Shown: piece by piece, positions 34,999-51,699 of the stretch | How positions within the stretch are numbered: position 1 is the stretch's first letter | Layout: each line of letters begins with the position of its first letter | Origin: an uncultured Acidobacteriota bacterium | GTDB taxonomy: Bacteria; Acidobacteriota; Terriglobia; Bryobacterales; Bryobacteraceae | Reading direction: 5' to 3' | Assembly (NCBI GenBank): GCA_902826605.1 | Contig: CADEFM010000001.1 | Span: 248,001 to 312,000 of the forward strand | DNA length: 64,000 nucleotides | Notes under the pieces: generated by a model | The model's input: only the letters and a program-made list of their open reading frames with translations | Database searches by the model: none | What the model was told of the DNA's origin: nothing | Made by a program: the position numbers and the translations under genes

Positions 34999-35609
34999 GC
35001 GCGCAAAACTGGTTGGCTCCTTTGAAAACAGTCGGCGTTTTAGCGTTGCAAGGCGATTTCGAAGCTCATCGAAGCGCCGTCCTACGCGCGGTCGCCTCTT
35101 CATCCGATTTTCCGGAAGTGCAAGTAGCCGAAGTGCGTACGGCGGCGCAATTGGCCGCCTGCGATGGATTGATCATTCCCGGAGGCGAAAGCACTACCAT
35201 GCTCAAGCTGCTGGAAGTCGAAAATCTCATGGGCCCTTTGCGGGACTTCGCATCATGCAAACCAGTGTATGGAAGCTGTGCGGGGGCCATTCTGTTGGCG
35301 CGCGATGTCATGCATCCTCCTCAGCCGAGTCTCGGGCTGCTGGATATTGCCGTCGAACGCAACGCTTACGGGAGGCAGGCAGATAGCCGGATCGCGAAGA
35401 TTACTACCGAAGACGGCAGCGGGATGCAGGCGGTCTTCATTCGGGCTCCCATTATTCGGCGCGTGGCAGGCGATGTCATCGTTCTGGCGGACTATGAAGG
35501 CAATCCCGTCTGGGTGGAACAAGGGCGGCACATGGTCACGACGTTTCATCCCGAATTGAGTCTCAGCGGCGACACGCGTGTGCACCAGCGATTTCTGCGG
35601 AAACTCTAG
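34992..35609 (+). CDS. pdxT: Pyridoxal 5'-phosphate synthase, glutaminase subunit PdxT
   Basis: A 205-residue class I glutamine amidotransferase that supplies ammonia to PdxS. The family markers are [19 protein letters not shown] (residues 62-68), the nucleophile Cys96 in [11 protein letters not shown] and the His-x-Glu pair in FHPELS near residue 180. The start is uncertain: TTG at 34992 overlaps pdxS by seven bases, and another TTG at 35022 lies directly before the first strand (KTVGVLALQ) and may be the true one. The gene ends two bases before the convergent LolA-like gene. Confidence 0.95.
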   Translation: MVSAQNWLAPLKTVGVLALQGDFEAHRSAVLRAVASSSDFPEVQVAEVRTAAQLAACDGLIIPGGESTTMLKLLEVENLMGPLRDFASCKPVYGSCAGAILLARDVMHPPQPSLGLLDIAVERNAYGRQADSRIAKITTEDGSGMQAVFIRAPIIRRVAGDVIVLADYEGNPVWVEQGRHMVTTFHPELSLSGDTRVHQRFLRKL

Positions 35610-35611
35610 CG

Positions 35612-36298
35612 CTACTTCTGCGGGTAAATTTTCTTCACGCCGTTGGGAAGCTTGAGTTCGAAGGCAGAGTCCGGAAGAGCGGGGTTTACCTGAATATCGG
35701 AATAGCCGACTAATTCGTAGTTCTTCGAAGGCTCGGTCACTTTTTCCTGGATCGGGGTGCTGCGGCCCTCTGGAATCCACAGTTCGATCTTGGAAATCAG
35801 TTTTTTGACTTCAGCCGATTTCGGTGTGAGTTCCAGACGGGTGGTTGCGACACCGGCAACCGGCTCCGTTCCCAGCACTTTCAATTCATAGGACTGTTTG
35901 AGTTCCGCGGACGAGGTCCCGAATCCCAATAACAGGAATTGATCGATGTTTGAAACGTACTTGCTCGCATCGTAGATTTCCACGCTATTGGCCTTGGGGT
36001 AGTAGACTTGGATTTTCTTGTCGCCGATATATACGGTGCGTGCTTCCGCGCCCTGAAAGTCGATCACGCCGGTGGCGCCGCTCTTGGTGCGGCGCAAGCG
36101 AATCACGCCTTCGGACTCGCTTTTTTCATCGATGATAGCGGTATATTGCATGCGCTTCATCTTTCCCGAAACGGAGCGGAATTCCTGCGCGGAGCGGTCC
36201 ATGCGGGCCAGGATGTCGGGAAGCGTCTCGGCAGCGCCGGGCTGCACCGTCACCAACAGCAACGTGACGAGCGCGGAATGAAAAAATGGGTACTTCAC
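35612..36298 (-). CDS. LolA-like outer-membrane lipoprotein carrier
   Basis: A 228-residue exported protein with a signal peptide of about 23 residues and the LolA/LppX half-barrel pattern: LARMDRSAQEFRSVSGKM, then VIRLRRTKSGATGVIDF, KIQVYYPKANSVEIYD and a C-terminal PLPDSAFELKLPNGVKK. LolA carries lipoproteins across the periplasm. Because LolA family members diverge fast, the gene is not named. Its start overlaps the stop of the 110-residue membrane protein gene (36295-36298), so the pair is translated together. A LolD-type ATPase is encoded at 17312, far away in the same window. Confidence 0.82.
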   Translation of the reverse strand: MKYPFFHSALVTLLLVTVQPGAAETLPDILARMDRSAQEFRSVSGKMKRMQYTAIIDEKSESEGVIRLRRTKSGATGVIDFQGAEARTVYIGDKKIQVYYPKANSVEIYDASKYVSNIDQFLLLGFGTSSAELKQSYELKVLGTEPVAGVATTRLELTPKSAEVKKLISKIELWIPEGRSTPIQEKVTEPSKNYELVGYSDIQVNPALPDSAFELKLPNGVKKIYPQK

Positions 36299-36627
36299 GG
36301 TTTGGGAAAAGCGAGGTAGCCTTTGAGTTCTTTTGCTTCTTCGTCGTAAATCGGCTCCACCGAGAGGATTTCGGCACGCACTTTGTAACGCGAATTGATC
36401 AGGGCCGCCGCGCGTGAAGGCAACTGGGGTTCGGGCACGCCGCTTAACTGCTGAGGCTCAATCCAATAGCCGCCACGCACCATGGCGACGCTGGCGGGTT
36501 TGGGTTGATCGCTAAAAAAAGACCGGGGCGTCGCAAAGATGAAGACCACGATCAGCGCAACCATCACGTCGTACTGCCAGCTGGCGCGTTTGTAGTCCCA
36601 CAACACGAAGCGCTTTAAGGCGTTCAT
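36295..36627 (-). CDS. Small membrane protein encoded with the LolA-like carrier
   Basis: A 110-residue protein with a cytoplasmic N-terminus (MNALKRFVLWDYKRASWQYD), one transmembrane segment (about residues 21-37) and a periplasmic domain of about 70 residues (SSVEPIYDEEAKELKGYLAF-like end). I know similar small proteins next to lolA in acidobacterial genomes, with no assigned role. The stop overlaps the LolA start by four bases, so the gene is probably first in a two-gene operon. The start ATG is 203 bases from the divergent gene at 36831. Confidence 0.7.
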   Translation of the reverse strand: MNALKRFVLWDYKRASWQYDVMVALIVVFIFATPRSFFSDQPKPASVAMVRGGYWIEPQQLSGVPEPQLPSRAAALINSRYKVRAEILSVEPIYDEEAKELKGYLAFPKP

Positions 36628-36830
36628 CGATTTCAGTTTAACCTAACGGCCGGCGCTTTTCCGGAGGCGAACGCCGCAGCCCGGGACTGGTTCGCCGAAC
36701 ATTTGGACACGGTATAGTGTACAAGTGAATTCCGACCCGCATCGCGAAGGGATTTATGAAATTGGAACGGCTCTTGGCGGTGAGGTAATGGTGGAGGCGG
36801 AAGCCGGTAGTGGAGTAGCCTAGTAGCTGG

Positions 36831-37739
36831 ATGCGACAACTCCTCATTCTCATGATGGCAGGGGCAGGGGTGGTTCTTGCGCAAACTCCCGCTAGCCCCG
36901 CCAAACCTGTAACCCCGCCCGCAGTGGCTCCGGCCAAGCGAACTCCGCCCGCCTTGAAAACCAGAACGGGCGACGCTAAGCAAGCAATGCCATCGGAGGC
37001 CGCCCGGCAAGAGGCCGCCAATCAGGTGGTTGCGGCGCACGAGTCATGGGGACCTGCCATGAGCAGCACCATCGCATCCGCGACGCTGCAGGAAGTGGCG
37101 CGCGATGGCGCGACCTACACCTATCATCTGTATGCGGCGGGGATGTCCCGCGACCGGCTTTACAAAATTGTCGCGTGGCCGGTGAATCAGGTGCGTCCCG
37201 TGGAGATCGTAAGAGGCGTGGCGCTGGATGCGGTGGGCATGGCGATCTGCCCTGGGCAACTTGGCACATGCGGGAAAATCACCGCTCCAAACGAGGCTGT
37301 GAATTTGAACATCACCATCGCTCCTGGACGCCCCGTGAGAGTGGGGATCGTGGCGGAGGACGAATCCACCAGCGCGTACACCAAGCTGGTACCCGTTCCT
37401 ATTCGCGGCGTCGACAAGGGCTGTACGCTGGAAGCGGTGATGTTGACGCAGAGCGGCGCGATCGCCGTGATTGAAGGTTCCGGGTTTGCTCCGAATTCAG
37501 AAATCGACATGCAGCTTGTCAATGGCGATCAGAGGAGCGGCGGAAAAACGCGCGTCGACGACAAGGGGCTCTATTTCGCGACTGTCATTCCAGTTATTGA
37601 CGGCGTTGCGAATGGGACGATGAAAATTAACGTAACGTCGGCGAAGTGCAACCCGTCGCTGAGCTTCGACTGGGGAGTGAAGCCGCAACCAGCCGCCGCT
37701 CCCAGCGCCGCTCCGGCTCCTGCTGGGACTAAGAAATAA
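36831..37739 (+). CDS. Secreted protein of unknown function (302 residues)
   Basis: An exported protein with a signal peptide (residues 1-17), a proline/alanine-rich linker to about residue 50 and a mature domain with beta-type patterning. It has a cysteine pair in GMAICPGQLGTCGK (around residues 145-152) and later cysteines in DKGCTLE and SAKCNPSL that may form disulfides. The segment GSGFAPNSEIDMQLVNGD resembles an Ig-like surface domain, and the tail is a second proline/alanine-rich stretch. I do not recognise the family. It is on the plus strand just upstream of the rplA operon, but no functional link is evident. Confidence 0.65.
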   Translation: MRQLLILMMAGAGVVLAQTPASPAKPVTPPAVAPAKRTPPALKTRTGDAKQAMPSEAARQEAANQVVAAHESWGPAMSSTIASATLQEVARDGATYTYHLYAAGMSRDRLYKIVAWPVNQVRPVEIVRGVALDAVGMAICPGQLGTCGKITAPNEAVNLNITIAPGRPVRVGIVAEDESTSAYTKLVPVPIRGVDKGCTLEAVMLTQSGAIAVIEGSGFAPNSEIDMQLVNGDQRSGGKTRVDDKGLYFATVIPVIDGVANGTMKINVTSAKCNPSLSFDWGVKPQPAAAPSAAPAPAGTKK

Positions 37740-37871
37740 TGGCGCCGCGGCTGAATTCACTGTTCACTCCCAGTTGCGCAACGCCTTAAGGCTTGCTAGC
37801 CTTATAAGAGTCAGATCACCTTGGGAGGCGTGGGGCGACGTTTGCTTCCGCCGTTTGGACCAGTCAACATC
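37740..37871 (+). promoter_or_regulatory. Leader region of the rplA operon (no rplK, nusG or secE)
   Basis: The region ahead of rplA contains a stem with AAGGCT and AGCCTT (37788-37803) around a four-base loop, followed by a TATAAG-like box (37803-37808). No consensus -35 is at normal spacing from this box. If the stem is in the transcript, it could be a site of L1 autoregulation, but I cannot match it to a known L1 site. Confidence 0.35.
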
Positions 37872-38579
37872 ATGAGCCGCAAAACCGGAAAACAGTATAC
37901 TGCTGCGTTGAATCAAGTCGGATCGAAGCCTTACACGCTCGACGAAGCCGTACCTCTCGTAAAGAAAATCAAGTTCGCGAAGTTCGATGAAACCGTTGAA
38001 CTGCACATGCGGCTGGGCGTCGATCCCAAGCATGCCGACCAGATGGTGCGCGGCACCGTCGTGCTGCCGAACGGACTTGGTAAGTCGAAGACGGTGCTGG
38101 TCATCGCGTCGGGCGACAAGCAGCGCGAGGCCACCGAGGCGGGCGCGGATTTCGTGGGTGGCGAAGAGATGGTCACCAAGATCCAAACCGAGAACTGGAC
38201 TGCTTATGACGCGGTCATCGCCACTCCAGATATGATGCGCAGCGTCGGACGGCTCGGCAAAGTACTGGGTCCGCGAGGGCTGATGCCGAATCCGAAGACG
38301 GGCACGGTGACGACGGACATCGCGAACGCGGTGAAAGAAGTGAAGGCCGGCAAGGTGGAGTTCCGCGTGGATAAGACTGGTGTGATTCACGTGCCGGTGG
38401 GCAAGGTGAGTTTTGAGCCAGTCAAACTCGTGGAGAACGCGGCCTCACTGATCAACGCCGTGGTGCGCGCTAAGCCATCGGCGGCCAAGGGTAAATATGT
38501 CAAAAGCGTGACCCTGTGCTCCACCATGGGTCCCGGCGTCCCGCTGGATGTGAGCGTGTACAACTTGAAGGCGGTCTAA
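37872..38579 (+). CDS. rplA: 50S ribosomal protein L1
   Basis: A 235-residue protein with the L1 pattern: [32 protein letters not shown] near the start, then [15 protein letters not shown] and [20 protein letters not shown]1 binds 23S rRNA at the tRNA-exit stalk and in many bacteria represses its own operon. The start is the ATG at 37872 with MSRKTGKQY; an upstream TTG at 37821 in the same frame would add 17 non-family residues. The next gene, rplJ, starts one base after the stop region (GTG 38581). The usual upstream partners rplK and nusG are absent here. Confidence 0.96.
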   Translation: MSRKTGKQYTAALNQVGSKPYTLDEAVPLVKKIKFAKFDETVELHMRLGVDPKHADQMVRGTVVLPNGLGKSKTVLVIASGDKQREATEAGADFVGGEEMVTKIQTENWTAYDAVIATPDMMRSVGRLGKVLGPRGLMPNPKTGTVTTDIANAVKEVKAGKVEFRVDKTGVIHVPVGKVSFEPVKLVENAASLINAVVRAKPSAAKGKYVKSVTLCSTMGPGVPLDVSVYNLKAV

Positions 38580-38580
38580 C

Positions 38581-39108
38581 GTGAAAAAGAAACCGGAAAA
38601 ACAAAAAGACATGGAGCAGTTGCGCAAACAGCTCTCCGAAAACGGAACCGTATTCCTGACGGGTTATGAAAAACTGACGGTGGAACAGGATTTCGAATTG
38701 CGCAAGTCCGTTCGCGGCGCCGGCGGTAACTACAAGGTCATCAAAAACAGGATCGCTGAAAAGGCGGCGGAGGGGTCGCCCGCGGGCGATCTGCTGAAGG
38801 ATTTGAAGGGCATGTGCTCCATCGCCTATACGTCGGGCGATCCGGTGGCGCTGGCCAAGGCGCTGGCCGCGTATGCGAAAGCGCGTCCGGCGTTTACATT
38901 TAAAGCCGGCTTGGTGGAAGGCCGCGTGGTGGATGTGACGGGCATCCAGACGCTGGCAACCATGCCTTCCAAGGAAGAGTTGTACTCGAAGTTGCTATAC
39001 CTGATCAACGCTCCGGCGCAGCGGCTTGTCACGGCCATGAACGGCGTGGGCCGCAATCTGGCGGTCGTGGTAGATCAGGGCGTGAAGGAAAACAAGTTTC
39101 AGGGTTAG
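38581..39108 (+). CDS. rplJ: 50S ribosomal protein L10
   Basis: A 175-residue protein starting with GTG. It anchors the L7/L12 stalk to the ribosome. The family stretches are FLTGYEKLTVEQDFELRKSV, NYKVIKNRIAEKAA and the helical C-terminus with LVTAMNGVGRNLAVVVDQG, which binds L7/L12 dimers. The spacing to rplA (one base) and to rplL (49 bases) is as usual. A repressor site for L10-L12 on the mRNA would normally be between rplA and rplJ, but there is no room for it here unless it lies in rplA. Confidence 0.95.
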   Translation: MKKKPEKQKDMEQLRKQLSENGTVFLTGYEKLTVEQDFELRKSVRGAGGNYKVIKNRIAEKAAEGSPAGDLLKDLKGMCSIAYTSGDPVALAKALAAYAKARPAFTFKAGLVEGRVVDVTGIQTLATMPSKEELYSKLLYLINAPAQRLVTAMNGVGRNLAVVVDQGVKENKFQG

Positions 39109-39157
39109 GGTCCGGTGTCCCGGGACCATATATTTTTGAGAGGGCAGAAGGAACATC

Positions 39158-39535
39158 ATGGCAGATATCAACGCGATTGCGGATCAGATCCAAGGGCTGA
39201 CGTTACTTGAGGCGTCGGCGCTTGTAAAGTTACTGGAAGAGAAATTGGGCGTTTCGGCGGCCGCAGCGTCGGTGGCAGCAGCCCCGGCGGCGGGCGCGGC
39301 AGCGGCGGCTCCGGTGGAAGAAAAGACCGAGTTCACCGTGGTACTCACCGCTGCGGGTGCGAACAAGATCAACGTCATCAAGGCAGTCCGCGAAGTCACC
39401 AGCCTGGGCCTGAAAGAAGCCAAGGATCTGGTGGACGGCGCACCCAAACCTATCAAAGAGGGCGTGAACAAGGACGAAGCCGAGAGCATCAAGAAGAAGT
39501 TCACGGACGCGGGCGCAACCGTCGAGGTGAAGTAG
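39158..39535 (+). CDS. rplL: 50S ribosomal protein L7/L12
   Basis: A 125-residue acidic protein with the classical layout: an N-terminal dimerisation helix (residues 1-33), an alanine-rich flexible hinge (about 34-56, with repeated AAA and PAA) and a C-terminal domain with [21 protein letters not shown] and [19 protein letters not shown]. It recruits translation factors. A ribosome site (GAAGGAAC) precedes the ATG. The gap to rpoB, about 400 bases, contains hairpins described separately. Confidence 0.96.
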   Translation: MADINAIADQIQGLTLLEASALVKLLEEKLGVSAAAASVAAAPAAGAAAAAPVEEKTEFTVVLTAAGANKINVIKAVREVTSLGLKEAKDLVDGAPKPIKEGVNKDEAESIKKKFTDAGATVEVK

Positions 39536-39942
39536 CTTTAGCCTAGTAGGCGGGCGCTTGTCGGCGAATTCGCTGGCCAGGCGTCTGCGGCCACCCGGAA
39601 GGCGATCCGGCGGGTGGTGGGCGTTTGCACCCTGAGGCGCCCTTTGTTAAGATTGGATTACCGATATTGCGCGCAGTGGGATGGCTGCGTGTAAGGTAAG
39701 TTTCTGGTAGCCCATCTGCTGAATTAAGCAAAGGCTAAGGTGAATTTGGCGCTCCGCGTACTGCTCGGCAGTTCGTCAGAACTACCGCTAGGCTCTGCCC
39801 TGCGAAAAGTGAATGCGTCCGAGGTGTGTCTGCGCGCCCTTCTTCTCAAGCTGTCCCCGTTATTTTCCGTTGGCCCGGTTTCCGCGCACCGGGCCTTTCG
39901 TATTGAAATTGAGTTCTGTCTAGCCGAATCGAGGATTTGAAA
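39536..39942 (+). other. rplL-rpoB intergenic region with candidate attenuator hairpins
   Basis: About 400 bases with no gene that I can support. Three stems are visible. At 39591-39617, CCACCCG pairs with CGGGTGG. At 39619-39648, GGGCG pairs with CGCCC and is followed by TTTGTT. At 39872-39895, GGCCCGGT pairs with ACCGGGCC around an eight-base loop, followed by TTTCGT. The distance fits a partial transcription stop between the L12 and beta-subunit genes, as in other bacteria, where it sets the ratio of ribosomal protein to polymerase. Confidence 0.5.
39872..39895 (+). terminator. Hairpin before rpoB (attenuator candidate)
   Basis: The arms GGCCCGGT and ACCGGGCC pair perfectly over 8 bases around the loop TTCCGCGC, then TTTCG follows. 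The short T-run suits partial termination. It ends 48 bases before the rpoB ATG, so it is expected to be in the mRNA rather than to shut off the operon. Confidence 0.55.
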
Positions 39943-44244
<4,302 letters not shown>

Positions 44245-44287
44245 GCCGTGGATGCACGAATAGACGCAAAAGGAACAGGAGCTTAAT

Positions 44288-48514
<4,227 letters not shown>

Positions 48515-48539
48515 CGCGGTCGAAGCGAAGAGTGGTTAA

Positions 48540-48568
48540 GGCGGCGGATCGAATCCGCCGCCTTTTTT
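48540..48568 (+). terminator. Rho-independent terminator of the rplA-rpoC operon
   Basis: The stem GGCGGCGGAT and ATCCGCCGCC pairs over 10 bases around the loop CGA, directly followed by six T. It lies 26 bases after the rpoC stop codon. Confidence 0.93.
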
Positions 48569-48628
48569 CGCATTTGCGCAAATCTTGGAGTAGCTCCGTG
48601 TGGCGATGGCTGTGGTCGCCTACGTCGT

Positions 48629-49072
48629 TTACCCGCTGACCACGCCGGGAGCGCTGGCAGAGGGCACAGCGGCATTTCGGGGCACCACGAAAGCCTCCCT
48701 TGCGAGCACCCAACCGGACAGCCCGTACGAAGAGGACAGGACGAATGTTTGAATGCCCTGTTCGGTGAGCACCCGGGGGGCGGCCTCAAGATCAGATGCC
48801 CATGCACCCAGCGCGCCATAACGGGACGACTCTGCAAGCTCGTCTCGGTACTGCGAGATGAACCATGTCATCGGCACGGCCACCAGATCAAGAATGATGT
48901 TTCCAAAAGCATCGTTCTCGAAATGATAACCCTCAACACCGGTGAAAACGACGGTGGTCACCCTAGCTTGCTTCGCATCCGAAACGCCGGGTCTGATGTG
49001 CAGCTTGATTTGTCGACCGTCGCAATCGACCTCGTAACCCGCGACATAGTCATCATGGAATGAAGGCAACAT
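48629..49072 (-). CDS. Unknown protein, about 147 residues
   Basis: A soluble protein without a signal peptide. It begins [21 protein letters not shown] and continues with the beta-like segment [27 protein letters not shown] and [15 protein letters not shown] have seen proteins with the opening LPSFHDD and an IKLHIRP-type strand as small orphan genes, and they are not assigned. The start is the ATG at 49072; a TTG two codons earlier is in frame. It faces the end of rpoC, with the operon terminator between them, and stands apart from its other neighbours. Confidence 0.6.
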   Translation of the reverse strand: MLPSFHDDYVAGYEVDCDGRQIKLHIRPGVSDAKQARVTTVVFTGVEGYHFENDAFGNIILDLVAVPMTWFISQYRDELAESSRYGALGAWASDLEAAPRVLTEQGIQTFVLSSSYGLSGWVLAREAFVVPRNAAVPSASAPGVVSG

Positions 49073-49249
49073 GTTCAAGATTCAAGCCAGGTACTTGCAA
49101 GGCCAACCCGCAACGGCTCGGCAGCGTCAGATCAGCTCCCACTTCGCAAGATGGAAAGTTCTCATTATAGTCAGACTCCGCACCCACCGTGAAGTTGTCC
49201 AATCTCGACGAGCAGATGCCTCGAAGATATTCCATTCAATTGGGGGCAG

Positions 49250-49692
49250 GGAAACGCAATCTGGCGGAAGGCGCGCCTCGGATCCGCAGCGCTCCAGCAT
49301 GGACGCCGCAGCTGCCGGTGGCAAGGATGCATGGATTCGCGCTGGGCGCATCGCGACGATTCCGAAGCCCCAACCGGGGCAGTGGATTCTGCGGCTTCTG
49401 GGCACGGGTGCAGGCGCATTCGAACCTGCATTTGGGCATGGTGGAGGTGAACGGAAACGCTCCGAAGGTCGCACTGGACCCGGCCATTACGGGGCCGCGT
49501 TTCCGGCCGCTGAGCGCAGCCGGACAGCACCTGATGACCGTCCCGCTCCGGGCCGCGCCTGAATCGCCTGGACTCTATGAAGGCCGCGCCGATATGCTGC
49601 CAATCGAATTCCGGGTGCTCGCCGAATGGTCGACCTCCAGCATCGAGTTGGTCCAGCGAATGGACTCGCGAGTGTTCGCGGCAAAGCCTTGA
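49250..49692 (+). pseudogene. Frameshifted remnant of a secreted/VWA-associated beta-sandwich protein
   Basis: One frame reads KPQPGQWILRLLGTG up to about 49410; a second frame then continues RVQAHSNLHLGMVEVNG and goes to a stop at 49692. Read together, with the shift at about 49391-49413, the two halves give one sensible domain of the kind that follows VWA domains in bacterial surface proteins. Neither frame has a convincing start or signal. The rest of such a protein (the VWA domain itself) is missing upstream. I call it a decayed gene fragment; a sequencing error at the shift is possible but would not supply the missing N-terminus. Confidence 0.45.
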
Positions 49693-50931
49693 TTATTCTG
49701 ACAGCGCCTGCTCAAAATCCTGCAGTAGATCGCGCCAGTCTTCCGTTCCTACTGAGATCCGTACCAGGCCCTCCGTAATTCCGGCCTCGACAAATTGTTT
49801 TTCCGTGAAACCCGAATGCGTGGTGGTGCGCGGGTGGCAGACCAGCGTTTCCACGCCACCCAACGATACGGCATTGTAGACCAGTTTCAATTTGCGGAGA
49901 AACGCGAATGCTGGGGGTTTGCCACCGTGCAGGTCGAGCGAAAACACCGCGCCGGGATAATCGCACTGGGCGTTGCGAATCTGGATCTGCGTGGGGTCGT
50001 CGAACTGAGCGGGATACAAAACCTTCTTCACCGCGGGGTGCATTGCGATGCGCTCCGCAATACGGTGGGCATTCTTGCTGGCGCGGTTCATGCGCAGGCC
50101 GACGGTTGGAAGGCGTTGATTCAGCATCCAGCATTCGTCGGGCTGCAGGATGTTGCCCAGGAAATTGCGCTTGCTGCGCAGTTTTCGCAACAAGGCAGGG
50201 TCATGCGCCAGAGCCACCCCACCCAGCAGGTCACTGAACCCAGAAAGAAATTTGGTTGCCGAATAGAGCACCAGGTCCGCCCCTAGCTGCAACGGGTGCT
50301 GAAAAGCCGGGCCTAGCATCGTGTTATCCACGAAGATGAGAGGCCGTGCTTCGGGGCGTTCCCAGGCGGTGGCAGCGGCTCGCACGATGTCCGTCATCAC
50401 AAGCGTGGGATTCGCCGGAGTTTCGATCAAGATAACGCGCAGCTTCGGCGTGGAGCGGATTGCCTCATCAATACCCACGCTATCACCGGCGCGAACGGCG
50501 ACTCCCGTCACGCCCCAAGTGGCAAGGAAATCCTCAATGAGCTTTTGCGTGCCGCCGTAGATTGGGACGGTGTAGAGTATTGCATCGCCCGGGGCGAGCA
50601 CCGCAAAAAGCGCAGTAACGATGGCAGCCATACCGCTGTTAAATACGAGCGCAGCCTTGGCGCCGGTCTCCAGGGGTACGATCTGGGCTTCCAGAATCTC
50701 CGCGTTGGGATGATTGAAACGCGAGTAGATCAGGTCCGGCTGCTCGCCCGGCACCGGCGTGGCGCGGCCACCCACCAGATCGAATGCGCGTTCGGCGGCT
50801 TCGGGGCTTGAAAAGACGTAAGTCGAGCTTCGAAAAACCGCCGGCCGGGCGGAACCAACCGAGAGTCTAGGATCGAATCCACGCGTCAGAACTTGCGTGG
50901 GAGCGTGAAGCGGCGTTTTTTGCTCTGCCAT
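49693..50931 (-). CDS. PLP-dependent trans-sulfuration enzyme (cystathionine gamma-synthase/lyase family)
   Basis: A 412-residue cytoplasmic enzyme. The PLP lysine is Lys227 in YSATKFLSG, the phosphate-binding loop is SGMAAI (99-104), YGGTQ (125-129) stacks on the ring, and Asp202 in VDNT holds the pyridine nitrogen. The family includes cystathionine gamma-synthase, cystathionine lyases, methionine gamma-lyase and O-acetylhomoserine sulfhydrylase; which reaction this enzyme performs cannot be told from the motifs. The start ATG is at 50931. It is on the minus strand alone, with its end abutting the pseudogene. Confidence 0.9.
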   Translation of the reverse strand: MAEQKTPLHAPTQVLTRGFDPRLSVGSARPAVFRSSTYVFSSPEAAERAFDLVGGRATPVPGEQPDLIYSRFNHPNAEILEAQIVPLETGAKAALVFNSGMAAIVTALFAVLAPGDAILYTVPIYGGTQKLIEDFLATWGVTGVAVRAGDSVGIDEAIRSTPKLRVILIETPANPTLVMTDIVRAAATAWERPEARPLIFVDNTMLGPAFQHPLQLGADLVLYSATKFLSGFSDLLGGVALAHDPALLRKLRSKRNFLGNILQPDECWMLNQRLPTVGLRMNRASKNAHRIAERIAMHPAVKKVLYPAQFDDPTQIQIRNAQCDYPGAVFSLDLHGGKPPAFAFLRKLKLVYNAVSLGGVETLVCHPRTTTHSGFTEKQFVEAGITEGLVRISVGTEDWRDLLQDFEQALSE

Positions 50932-50963
50932 GACCTCAGTTTACGCCCCGAGGCCGTGGAACC

Positions 50964-51401
50964 TCACTGTTTCGGCTGTGGGATTCGGCGGCGGTAGTTC
51001 GGCCGGTATGTCTGATGGCACAGTACGCATGAGTTGTAGAGTTGTTCATTCAACGCAAGCACGGCTGGCAGGTCCTTCGCTTGTGCCGCCCTGTAGGCGG
51101 CCGCACCGGCGTCCACCAACAACTTCGCGTCAGTCATCCAATCCTCCTGGTTTCGGGCGCGCGAAGGCATCATGAGGAGATTGCCGGATTCGGCCAACGT
51201 GAGGGCGTTCTGCTTGAGCAGGTTCCAATCGGCGTCGGTCTTCGGCGGTGCACGCTCCACGTAAAATATCGCGTTCGACGTTGGATAAATAATTTCGATC
51301 ATGAGCTGGCTCATGGTTCCGAAAGGTTGAAACGGAGCGGGTGCCTGGGGCACCGCAGCGGTCGCGAGGAAGAGCAGCAGAAATGCTATGCGTGTTTGCA
51401 T
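50964..51401 (-). CDS. Small exported class II-type cytochrome c
   Basis: A 145-residue protein with a signal peptide (residues 1-19) and a single heme motif, CVLCH at 125-129, near the C-terminus, followed by QTYRPNYRRR. A heme site at the end of a helical bundle is the layout of cytochrome c-prime and c-556. The remaining 100 residues form helices with several methionines. It is likely periplasmic and may carry electrons or bind small ligands. It lies upstream of the PLP enzyme gene on the same strand with a 32-base gap; no function links them. Confidence 0.83.
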   Translation of the reverse strand: MQTRIAFLLLFLATAAVPQAPAPFQPFGTMSQLMIEIIYPTSNAIFYVERAPPKTDADWNLLKQNALTLAESGNLLMMPSRARNQEDWMTDAKLLVDAGAAAYRAAQAKDLPAVLALNEQLYNSCVLCHQTYRPNYRRRIPQPKQ

Positions 51402-51699
51402 GAGCGAGCCTCTCAGGAGAATTCTAGCACCAGCCGTGGTCTTGATCTGGGAGCGGGGGCGGTATCCTGTTGAGGTGCCTTCGAATTCGCGCAGAATCGG
51501 ACTTTAGCCGAACCGACCTTGCGTGCGTGTTTTCGCCGCCTCGAGACCGGTACTGACTCCCCGGTAGTGGCTCAGCTTGAAATCGCCGGTCCGCAAACTG
51601 AGCCACTACCGACTCCCCACTGCACTCGCCTTGTTTTGCCACGTCTGTTATCGTAGAAAGTTGGGCTGGAGAAGCACCTTAAAACGTTAGAGGTAGGTT
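51402..51699. other. Intergenic region between the cytochrome and yebC genes
   Basis: About 300 bases with no gene that I can support. It holds the inverted repeat at 51562-51611 and presumably the promoter of the yebC-ruvC operon, whose -35 and -10 elements I cannot place with confidence. Confidence 0.5.
51562..51611. repeat. Perfect 14-bp inverted repeat with 22-base loop
   Basis: CGGTAGTGGCTCAG at 51562-51575 and its exact complement at 51598-51611 flank a 22-base loop. The core GGTAGTGnCTCAGnTTGA also occurs at 33662-33679. GACTCCCC lies next to both arms (51554-51561 and 51611-51618), so the whole element looks like a small interspersed repeat. Confidence 0.88.

Noticed and set aside
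36700..36725. TATAGT box as a promoter of the secreted-protein gene at 36831
   Set aside because: No -35 element closer than a 3-of-6 match is at suitable spacing, so it is not reported as a feature.
49053..49235. Sixty-codon minus-strand frame upstream of the unknown gene at 48629-49072, as an antitoxin-like partner
   Set aside because: It has no family features, overlaps the start of the other gene in a different frame and has no ribosome site.
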